NCBI RefSeq assembly: GCF_900106535.1
Contig: NZ_FNOH01000004.1
Location: 310,001 to 374,000 of the forward strand
DNA from: Myxococcus xanthus
Lineage (GTDB): Bacteria > Myxococcota > Myxococcia > Myxococcales > Myxococcaceae
Direction of reading: 5' to 3'
Length of the DNA: 64,000 nt
Both the position numbers and the translations under genes were made by a program. Numbering within the stretch: position 1 is the stretch's first letter; every line of letters begins with the position of its first letter. Positions 57,273-64,000 of this stretch are shown here, piece after piece. The notes under the pieces were generated by a model. The model saw only the letters and a program-made list of their open reading frames with translations, did not search any database and was not told where the DNA came from.

Positions 57273-59864
57273 ATGAAGACGCTCCCGTCCTGGATGCTCT
57301 GCCTGTGCCTCGCGCTCGCCGTTCCCGCGCAGGCCCAGCGCCGCTCACCGCCCTCTGGTTCCGCCGGAGAGCGGAAGATTTCCCCGCAAGGCCCTGGCGC
57401 TACCAGCGCTGGTGACGCCAACGCGGGTCCCCGCCGCACGCCGACGTGCGAGGAGGCCCGCCGCAATGCCCGTTACGGCATCTACTTCGACAAGGTGGAG
57501 ATCGAGAAGCTGGTCCAGACGGTCGCGGACGCCACCTGCCGCACCTTCATCCTGCCGGAGAACGTGCGCGGGAAGATCTCCATCATCGGCCCGGAGAATG
57601 GCCGGGTGGAGGTCAACGCGGACGCCTTCTACTCCGCCTTCCTCGCCGCGCTCGACGCCAACGGGCTCGCCGCCTACCAGTACGGCCGGTTCATGAAGAT
57701 CGTCGACAAGCGCTCGGCGAAGCAGAACCCCATCCCGACCATCGTCGAGGAGGGTGAGCCGTACACCACCAACGAGCAGATGGTGACCAAGCTGTTCCGC
57801 GTGCAGAACGTGGAAGTGGAGCCGCTGCGCGGCGTGCTCCAGCAGCTGGTGTCCAAGGACGGCGACACGATTCCGTATCCGCCCGACACCATCATCATCA
57901 ACGACGTGGGCTCCAACATCCACCGCCTGGAGCGCATCATCCACCAGCTGGACACGCGCGCCGCCAGCGACGAGATGCGCATCATCCAGGTGCAGTACGC
58001 CTCCGCGCAGGACGTGGCCAACACGGTGCAGCGCCTCTTCGAGGCCAAGGGCGCCCGCCCCGGCCAGCCCGCGGCCGCCGGGCGCAATGTGCCCCCCGCC
58101 GCGGCACAGGCCACGCCTCAAGCCGGCCAGGGCCAGGAAGGCGCCACCGGCGGTCCGGTGACGCTGTCGCAGATCATCCCAGACGAGCGCACCAACAAGC
58201 TCATCATCGTCGCCAGCCCCGCGGCCTTCGAGCGCATCCAGGACATCGTCGGGCAGATTGACATCCCCACCAGCGGCGGCGGACGCATCAACGTCTACTA
58301 CCTGGAGAACGCCAACGCGGAGGAGCTGGCCAGCACGCTCCAGTCGCTGGCCCAGGGCACCGGCAACGCGCCCCGTGGCCGCACCCCGGTGCCGGCCCGT
58401 CCGCCCGGCGCCCCTGGCGGCCCCACCACGACGCAGGCGGCGGAGCTGTTCAGCGGCGAGGTGAAGATTTCGGCCGACAAGGGCAGCAACTCGCTGGTCA
58501 TCGTCGCCAGCTCGGCGGACTACAAGAACATCGTCCAGGTCATCCAGCAGCTCGACAAGCCGCGCCGCCAGGTGTTCGTGGAGGCCGTCATCATGGAGGT
58601 CAACCTGGACCGCAACGCGCGGCTCGGCATGAACCTCCACAGCGGCTTCAGCCTGAGCACGTCGAACGGCGATCAGGTGCCCGGCCTCATCGGCACCAAC
58701 ACCTCCGGCCAGGGCCTGCCGCCGTCCCTGTCGCTCACCAGCCTGGCGTCCTACGGCGGCTTCCTCGCCGGCATCCAGGGCCCCGTCATCCCCGCGCTGG
58801 AGAAGCTGGGCATCCCGGCCTTTGGCGTGGTGCTGCACGCCATGCAGCAGAGCTCGGATGTGAACGTGCTCTCCACGCCGCACATCCTCACCAGCGACAA
58901 CGAGGAGGCGGAAATCACGGTGGGACAGAATGTGCCCTTCCAGTCCGGCTTCAACCCGACCTCGCTGGGCTCGCTCGGGGCCGGCGTGGGCGGCGGCGCG
59001 GGAGCACTGGGCGGCGGCCTGCTCGGCGGCCTGGGTGGCCTGGGTTCGCTCTACGCCCCCATCACCCGTCAGAACGTGGAGTTGAAGCTGACGGTGAAGC
59101 CGCAGATCAACGAGAGCGACTACATCCGCCTGGTCATCAACCAACAGACGGAGGAGATCGCCTCCACCGACCCGGTGCTCGGCCCCACCACGTCCCGCCG
59201 CAGCGCGAAGACGACGGTCATCGCGCGGGACCAGGAGACGCTGGTGATTGGCGGCATCATGCAGGACCGCACGCTGGAGAGCGTGTCCAAGGTGCCGCTG
59301 CTGGGTGACATCCCGCTGCTGGGCCACCTGTTCCGCGACACCACGCGCCGCAAGACGAAGACGAACCTGCTCCTCTTCCTGACGCCCTACATCATCCGGG
59401 GGCCAGAGGACTTCCGCGTCATCTTCGAGCGCAAGATGAAGGAGCGGCAGCAGTTCGTGGAGCAGTTCTACGGCCAGGTGCCCGGCTACGATGTGGCGGT
59501 GGACTTCAGCCGCAAGCCCGGTCCGCTGTCGCGCATGGGCCAGAAGGTGACGCAGGAGGAGCAGCGCGCGGAGAACGGCGGTCCGGGCCTTTCCGGCGAG
59601 CGCATCATCACCCCGGCCCCGCCCCCGGCCAGCAGCCCGGGAGCCGTGCCCTCCACGCAGCGGCAGGCGCCGGCCTCCCCGGAGGATGAAGGTGGACCGG
59701 CGGTGCGGGAAGGCATGCCGCCTCCAGATGGTTCGGAAGAACCAGTGCCCGCGCCCGCCCCGCAGAACTTCGAGCAGCCCCCGCCCGAGGCCATCCAGGT
59801 CCCCGAGGCAGGAGACGCCGAACGCCTGCGCATCCAGCACATCGAGCCGGGGCCGAGGGAGTAG
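57273..59864 (+). CDS. gspD: Type II secretion system secretin GspD
   Basis: 863 residues from ATG 57273 with a Sec signal (LCLCLALAVPAQAQ). N0 and N1 domains lie near 60-220, followed by N2/N3 (IIQVQYASAQDVANTVQRLF, INVYYLENANAEELASTL). The secretin core at about 430-720 has VNVLSTPHILTSDNEEAEITVGQNVPFQ, a Gly-rich loop, and VPLLGDIPLLGHLFR. The last ~130 residues are an unusual Pro/Glu-rich extension. GspD forms the outer-membrane channel. Larger than E. coli GspD (about 650) because of the linkers and the tail. Confidence 0.93.
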   Translation: MKTLPSWMLCLCLALAVPAQAQRRSPPSGSAGERKISPQGPGATSAGDANAGPRRTPTCEEARRNARYGIYFDKVEIEKLVQTVADATCRTFILPENVRGKISIIGPENGRVEVNADAFYSAFLAALDANGLAAYQYGRFMKIVDKRSAKQNPIPTIVEEGEPYTTNEQMVTKLFRVQNVEVEPLRGVLQQLVSKDGDTIPYPPDTIIINDVGSNIHRLERIIHQLDTRAASDEMRIIQVQYASAQDVANTVQRLFEAKGARPGQPAAAGRNVPPAAAQATPQAGQGQEGATGGPVTLSQIIPDERTNKLIIVASPAAFERIQDIVGQIDIPTSGGGRINVYYLENANAEELASTLQSLAQGTGNAPRGRTPVPARPPGAPGGPTTTQAAELFSGEVKISADKGSNSLVIVASSADYKNIVQVIQQLDKPRRQVFVEAVIMEVNLDRNARLGMNLHSGFSLSTSNGDQVPGLIGTNTSGQGLPPSLSLTSLASYGGFLAGIQGPVIPALEKLGIPAFGVVLHAMQQSSDVNVLSTPHILTSDNEEAEITVGQNVPFQSGFNPTSLGSLGAGVGGGAGALGGGLLGGLGGLGSLYAPITRQNVELKLTVKPQINESDYIRLVINQQTEEIASTDPVLGPTTSRRSAKTTVIARDQETLVIGGIMQDRTLESVSKVPLLGDIPLLGHLFRDTTRRKTKTNLLLFLTPYIIRGPEDFRVIFERKMKERQQFVEQFYGQVPGYDVAVDFSRKPGPLSRMGQKVTQEEQRAENGGPGLSGERIITPAPPPASSPGAVPSTQRQAPASPEDEGGPAVREGMPPPDGSEEPVPAPAPQNFEQPPPEAIQVPEAGDAERLRIQHIEPGPRE

Positions 59865-59869
59865 ACGCC

Positions 59870-61687
59870 ATGAACCTGACCGCCGACCCCGCCCTCACCA
59901 GCGCCGCCACCGGAGGCACGGTTTCCCCGCGCAACGACGCCACGCAGCTCGTGGCACACGGACAGGCCTACCTGTGTGGCCGCCCGCTGGGGGAAATCCT
60001 GCGCGCCATCGTCCCCTCGCTCACCGAGGAGAAGCTCCAGGAGGCGCTCGCCATCCAGGACGAGAAGGGGCAGCGCATTGGCGAGGCCCTCGTGGGGATG
60101 AAGGCGGTCTCCGAGGAGGACGTGGCCAAGGCCCTGGGGCACCAGTTGGACCTGCCCTACCTGGCGCGCATCTTCGCCGAAGAGGTGGACGCGGAGCTCG
60201 TCAAGCGCATCCCCATCAACTTCGCCAAGCAGTCACGCATCCTCCCGCTGTCCCTGGAGGGTGACACGGTGGCGGTGGCGGTGGCGGACCCGCTGGACAC
60301 CGCCGCGCTGGACCACGTGCGTGTGCTGCTGGGCCAGAGCGTCAGCCAGCGCATCGCGCTGGGCTCCACCATCACCGACGCCATCAACAGCGTCTACGAC
60401 CGCTCCGTCAACGAGACGGAACAGCTCGTGGACGAGATGGAAACGCAGGACCTGGACGCCATCGCCCACGAGCTGGACGAGCCCAAGGACCTGCTCGACG
60501 AGGACGACGAGGCGCCCGTCATCCGGCTGGTGAACTCCGTGCTGTTCCGCGCCGCCAAGGAGCGCGCCAGCGATATCCACATCGAGCCGATGGAGCGCGA
60601 GCTGCTGGTGCGCTTCCGCGTGGACGGTGTGCTGCAGGAGGTCATCAAGCCGCCCAAGCGCTACCAGAACGCCATCGTCAGCCGCGTGAAGGTCATGGGG
60701 CAGCTCAACATCGCGGAGAAGCGCCTGCCGCAGGACGGCCGCATCCGCATCAAGCTGGCCGGCCGCGACATCGACATCCGTCTGTCCACCATCCCCACGT
60801 CCTTCGGCGAGCGCATCGTCATGCGTCTGCTGGACAAGACGGCGACGCTGCTGGACCTGGCGGAAATCGGCATGAGCCAGAAGACGCTCGAGTCGATGGA
60901 AGCCGTCATCAAACGCTCGCACGGCATCATCCTGGTGACGGGCCCCACGGGCTCCGGCAAGACGACGACGCTCTACGGCGCCCTGTCGAAAATCAATACG
61001 CCCGACCTCAACATCCTCACCGTCGAGGACCCGGTCGAATACCAGCTCAAGGGCATTGGCCAGATGGCCATCAGCCCGAAGATTGGGCTGACGTTCGCGC
61101 AGGGGCTGCGCTCCTTCCTCCGCCAGGACCCGGACGTCATCATGGTCGGCGAGATTCGCGACAAGGAGACGGCGGAAATCGCCATCCAGGCCTCGCTGAC
61201 GGGCCACCTGGTGCTGTCCACCGTCCACACCAACGACGCCGCCGGCGCCGTGACACGTCTGGTGGACATGGGCGTGGAGCCCTTCCTCGTGGCGTCCTCG
61301 CTCACCGGCATCCTGGCCCAGCGGCTGGTGCGCCGCGTGTGCCCGGACTGCCGCGTGCCCTTCGAGCCCACCGACGCGGAGCTCAAGGAGCTGGGCCACT
61401 CGGTGGCCTCCTTCAAGCAGCGCTACGGCGTGGACCGCATCTACAAGGCCTCCGGTTGCCCCTCCTGCAACCGCAACGGCTACCGCGGGCGAACCGGCAT
61501 CTACGAGTTCCTCCCCGTGGATGACGACGTGCGCCAGCTCGTGCTGAAGAACGTGGACGCCTCCACCATCAAGCGGTCCGCCACGTCCAAGGGCATGACG
61601 ACGCTGCTGGATGACGGCGCGCGGAAGATTGCCCTGGGCGAGACGACCATCGCCGAGGTGCTCAGCATCACCCAGGAGGACATGTAG
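59870..61687 (+). CDS. gspE: Type II secretion ATPase GspE
   Basis: 605 residues. An N1E-like domain covers about 35-105 (LTEEKLQEALAIQDEKGQRIGEALV). The ATPase part has Walker A GPTGSGKTTTLYG, the Asp box and Walker B region with MVGEIRDKETAEIA, the His box TGHLVLSTVHTND, and a tetracysteine zinc motif (CPDC and CPSC). GspE powers pseudopilus assembly from the cytoplasm. It starts 5 bp after gspD. Confidence 0.94.
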   Translation: MNLTADPALTSAATGGTVSPRNDATQLVAHGQAYLCGRPLGEILRAIVPSLTEEKLQEALAIQDEKGQRIGEALVGMKAVSEEDVAKALGHQLDLPYLARIFAEEVDAELVKRIPINFAKQSRILPLSLEGDTVAVAVADPLDTAALDHVRVLLGQSVSQRIALGSTITDAINSVYDRSVNETEQLVDEMETQDLDAIAHELDEPKDLLDEDDEAPVIRLVNSVLFRAAKERASDIHIEPMERELLVRFRVDGVLQEVIKPPKRYQNAIVSRVKVMGQLNIAEKRLPQDGRIRIKLAGRDIDIRLSTIPTSFGERIVMRLLDKTATLLDLAEIGMSQKTLESMEAVIKRSHGIILVTGPTGSGKTTTLYGALSKINTPDLNILTVEDPVEYQLKGIGQMAISPKIGLTFAQGLRSFLRQDPDVIMVGEIRDKETAEIAIQASLTGHLVLSTVHTNDAAGAVTRLVDMGVEPFLVASSLTGILAQRLVRRVCPDCRVPFEPTDAELKELGHSVASFKQRYGVDRIYKASGCPSCNRNGYRGRTGIYEFLPVDDDVRQLVLKNVDASTIKRSATSKGMTTLLDDGARKIALGETTIAEVLSITQEDM

Positions 61688-61727
61688 CCGACCGCTCCTC
61701 CCTGGGAGGGGCCGGGGTTCCTGAACC

Positions 61728-62984
61728 ATGCCGGTCTTCGAGTACAGAGGTCTCAATTCCGCGGGCAAGCAGATCAAGGGCCTGCTCGAGGCGGACTCAC
61801 CCAAGACGCTGCGGTCCAAGCTGCGCGCCGACGGCATCTTCCTCACGGATGTGCTGGCCCAGGCCGAAGGCAGCCGCGCCGCCGTGGCCAAGGGCACCAA
61901 CGCGGCGCTGGTGGCGCGCGACATCGACCTGCGCAAGCTGGGCCGGGGCCGCGTCAACACCGACGACGTGGCCATCTTCACCCGGCAGCTCTCCACGCTG
62001 CTGGGTGCGGGCGTCACGCTGGTGGAGTCGCTCAGCGCGCTGGTGGACCAGGTGGAGAAGGAGCGCTTCAAGCGCGCCCTCTCCGACATCAAGCAGCGCG
62101 TCAACGAAGGCTCGTCCCTGGCGGAAGCCATGGGGCAGCACCCGAAAATCTTCCCCAGCATCTACGTGAACATGGTGCGCGCGGGTGAGGCCTCCGGCGC
62201 GCTGGACGCGGTGCTCACGCGCCTGGCGGACTTCACGGAGAACCAGGCCCGGCTGCAGCAGAAGATTCTCAGCACCATGCTCTACCCCGCCATCATGATG
62301 GTGGTGGGCGGCGGGATCCTCGTGGCCCTCATGGTCTTCGTGGTGCCGAAGGTGACGAAAATCTTCGAGACGATGAAGGCCACGCTGCCCCTGAGCACGC
62401 GCTTCCTCATCGCCTCCAGCAACTTCTTCCAGAGCTGGTGGTTCATCCTGCTGCCGGCCATGGCGCTGGGCGTGGTCCTCTTCATGCGCTGGACGAAGAG
62501 CCCCTCGGGAAAGCCCAAGTGGGACCGCATCACGCTCAAGGCCCCCGTGGTGGGCAACCTGGTGCGCCTGCTGTCCATCTCCCGCTTCGCCCGCACGCTG
62601 TCCACGCTGCTCAAGAGCGGCGTCCCGCTGCTGGCGGCCATGGACATCGTCAAGGCCATCATGACCAACACCGTCCTGGCGGAGGTCGTCGAGAAGGCCC
62701 GCGACTCCATCCGCGAGGGCGAGAGCATCGCCAACCCGCTGAAGCGCTCCGGGGAATTCCCTCCGCTGGTGTACCACATGGTCGCCATCGGTGAGCGCTC
62801 CGGCCAGTTGGAGGAGATGCTCACCAGCGTGGCGGACAACTACGAGACGCAGGTGAACGTGCGCATCAGCGCCCTCACCTCGCTGCTGGAGCCCCTCCTC
62901 ATCGTGGTGATGGGCGCGGTGATTGCATTCGTCGCGCTCTCCATCCTGATGCCGATTCTGCAGGTGAACTCGGCCATCCGGTGA
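61728..62984 (+). CDS. gspF: Type II secretion inner-membrane protein GspF
   Basis: 418 residues. Two T2SF domains: the first (about 80-200) has FTRQLSTLLGAGVTLVESLSAL and MVRAGEASGALDAVL; the second (about 280-400) has RFARTLSTLLKSGVPLLAAM and AIGERSGQLEEML. Membrane helices are near ILSTMLYPAIMMVVGGGILVALMVFVV, the middle FILLPAMALGVVLF, and the C-terminus (LIVVMGAVIAFVALSILMPI). The N-terminal ~25 residues are the FDSN-like segment. It is the platform protein. Confidence 0.93.
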   Translation: MPVFEYRGLNSAGKQIKGLLEADSPKTLRSKLRADGIFLTDVLAQAEGSRAAVAKGTNAALVARDIDLRKLGRGRVNTDDVAIFTRQLSTLLGAGVTLVESLSALVDQVEKERFKRALSDIKQRVNEGSSLAEAMGQHPKIFPSIYVNMVRAGEASGALDAVLTRLADFTENQARLQQKILSTMLYPAIMMVVGGGILVALMVFVVPKVTKIFETMKATLPLSTRFLIASSNFFQSWWFILLPAMALGVVLFMRWTKSPSGKPKWDRITLKAPVVGNLVRLLSISRFARTLSTLLKSGVPLLAAMDIVKAIMTNTVLAEVVEKARDSIREGESIANPLKRSGEFPPLVYHMVAIGERSGQLEEMLTSVADNYETQVNVRISALTSLLEPLLIVVMGAVIAFVALSILMPILQVNSAIR

Positions 62985-62995
62985 GGTGTGGCGGA

Positions 62996-63151
62996 ATGAT
63001 GAACGACATGGCGGACCGTTGGATTCAACGCGTCACCCTGGCGGCAATGGTCGCCATGGCGGCGGCGCTGCTGACCGTGGGGGCCCGGTTGTACGGTCCC
63101 CAGCAACCGCGCCCGCCCGCCGGGGCGGCGGACAGCGTCCGGACGCCCTGA
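62996..63151 (+). CDS. Small single-pass membrane protein in the type II secretion operon
   Basis: 51 residues from ATG 62996, 11 bp after the gspF stop. It has one hydrophobic segment (VTLAAMVAMAAALLTVGARL, residues 13-32) and a short Pro/Ala-rich, charged tail. It is too small for usual gene calling but occupies the 228-bp gap before gspG. A GTG at 62981 that overlaps the gspF stop is an alternative start. I recognise no family. It could be a small assembly or stability factor for the platform. Confidence 0.55.
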   Translation: MMNDMADRWIQRVTLAAMVAMAAALLTVGARLYGPQQPRPPAGAADSVRTP

Positions 63152-63212
63152 CAAGAAGACACGACGACACAAGGGTGGCCTGCCAGAAAGTCACCCGGGA
63201 TGGAGAGCACAC

Positions 63213-63638
63213 ATGCGCCAGAGCCAGAAGCAGCAGAGGAAGCAGCGCCGCAACCGCGGCATGACGCTCATCGAAATCATGGTGGTCATCACCATCCTCG
63301 GTCTCATCGCCGCGGCGGTGGGCGTGGCCGTCATCCCGCAGTTGGAGGCCGCGCGCCGGGATCGCGCCGCGCTGGACATCAAGAACATCCAGGGCGCGAT
63401 GAAGCTCTACTACACGAAGAAGGGGAAGTACCCGGACACGGCCTCCGGCCTGCAAGCGCTGGTGGAGGCGCAGGCGCTCGAGCAGATGCCCAAGGACCCC
63501 TGGAACAACGACTACGTCTACATCAACGAGGGCGGAAAGCCGGTCATCATCTCCTATGGCGCGGACGGCGCCTCCGGCGGTGAGGGCAACGACGCGGATA
63601 TCTCCTCCGCGGACGCGGCGACCTCCGCCAAGAAGTGA
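63213..63638 (+). CDS. gspG: Type II secretion major pseudopilin GspG
   Basis: 141 residues. A short basic leader ends in the prepilin-peptidase site RNRG|MTLIEIMVVITILGLI, where Glu is the conserved +5 residue. The C-terminal part has LYYTKKGKYPDTASGLQALVE, PKDPWNNDYVY and DGASGGEGNDADI, the Ca-binding loop pattern of GspG. After processing it assembles the pseudopilus. 61 bp separate it from the small gene before it. Confidence 0.94.
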   Translation: MRQSQKQQRKQRRNRGMTLIEIMVVITILGLIAAAVGVAVIPQLEAARRDRAALDIKNIQGAMKLYYTKKGKYPDTASGLQALVEAQALEQMPKDPWNNDYVYINEGGKPVIISYGADGASGGEGNDADISSADAATSAKK

Positions 63639-63678
63639 CGAACAAGTCGCGCGCGACACACGTTGACAGGGCTTGGGC

Positions 63679-64000
63679 ATGAAAGAGCACGACGCCATTC
63701 CATCCCCGACGCCCTCGCACGAGGGGCCGGACCGCCGCCGGAGACTGGGGCGGTTCCTCCTCGCGTTCGTCTTCGTGGCCGCCACGGGGCTTGCCTTCAC
63801 GCTGGTCTACGTGACGGAGGACCGGACGCTGGATACCAACCAGCGCCGGGCACGCACGGACATCCGCCAGTTGGAGAGCATGTTCAAGTCCCACCACCGG
63901 CTGATGGGCCGCTTCCCCTCCCAGGCGGAAGGCTTCACGCCGCTCATCCAGGCCCGGATCCTGGACCGCGTGCCGGAGGACCCCTGGGGCCATCCGTACG
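63679..64000 (+). CDS. GspG-like pseudopilin-related membrane protein, cut by window edge
   Basis: 107 codons visible from ATG 63679 and open at the end. After a 26-residue Pro/Arg-rich N-terminus comes one membrane helix (FLLAFVFVAATGLAFTLVYV). Next, TDIRQLESMFKSHHRLMGRFPSQAEGFTPLIQ and RVPEDPWGHPY match the GspG periplasmic domain. The usual G|FTLxE processing site is absent, so it would be anchored rather than processed. It may be an accessory component. It follows gspG by 40 bp. Confidence 0.65.
   Translation, partial: MKEHDAIPSPTPSHEGPDRRRRLGRFLLAFVFVAATGLAFTLVYVTEDRTLDTNQRRARTDIRQLESMFKSHHRLMGRFPSQAEGFTPLIQARILDRVPEDPWGHPY

Noticed and set aside
57345-62161. Long minus-strand frames opposite gspD, gspE and gspF
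   Set aside because: Shadows of clear type II secretion genes; composition only.

Overview
The window is chromosomal DNA from a myxobacterium, most likely Myxococcus or a close relative in the Myxococcaceae. The reasons are very high GC with strongly GC-rich third codon positions, a C-terminal MYXO-CTERM-like anchor, a MopE-repeat lipoprotein, eukaryote-like Ser/Thr kinases with a PEGA tail, and a cluster matching the outer-membrane part of the Myxococcus gliding machinery (gltK/gltB/gltA/gltC). Gene order seems collinear (reversed) with what I recall of M. xanthus DK1622 around MXAN_2510 to MXAN_2563. That is recollection, not a search. I see no tRNA, rRNA, IS element, prophage or CRISPR array. 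Genes are packed tightly, with many ATGA or GTGA overlaps.

Layout. 1-2181 (minus): three-gene surface operon (MYXO-CTERM-anchored protein, outer-membrane barrel, PKD lipoprotein cut by the window edge). 2307-7988 (minus): housekeeping run uppS-cdsA-rseP-rlpA-tsaB plus an aspartate-semialdehyde-dehydrogenase-like gene without its catalytic Cys; this RseP has three PDZ domains. 8154-10211: an SDR and a WYL regulator diverging from a 45-bp dyad. 10326-13312: repeat protein plus MopE-repeat lipoprotein. 13364-16767: two divergent Ser/Thr kinases, the second with a ~115-residue acidic insert. 16764-25007: RluA-type pseudouridine synthase, YjbQ, DNA polymerase IV, PcnB, a HAD-like protein coupled to plsX, and an MFS exporter. 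25025-29507: strong terminator, then gltC, gltA, gltB (minus) and divergent gltK. 29603-31033: VWA-domain protein. 31194-35319: acyl-CoA synthetase, purE-purK, ybaK. 35327-43888: oxidoreductase, coiled-coil membrane protein, EAL-domain phosphodiesterase, DUF192 lipoprotein, PilZ protein, membrane-tethered metallopeptidase and small proteins. 43902-50577: homoserine kinase and three TPR-rich proteins, one with two cyclic-nucleotide-binding domains and one with an FHA domain. 50755-54700: TldD/TldE and an orphan ParB-like protein. 54733-64000: a sigma-54 activator followed by a type II secretion operon (gspC-D-E-F, a 51-residue membrane protein, gspG, and a GspG-like protein running off the end).

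How they fit. The strongest system-level signals are (i) the type II secretion operon, which has an exact -24/-12 sigma-54 promoter just after an NtrC-type activator gene and contains two components outside the usual set, and (ii) the gliding outer-membrane module, whose products share a short GLDL-type motif. MYXO-CTERM proteins are thought to depend on type II secretion for surface display, so the left and right ends of the window may be functionally linked.
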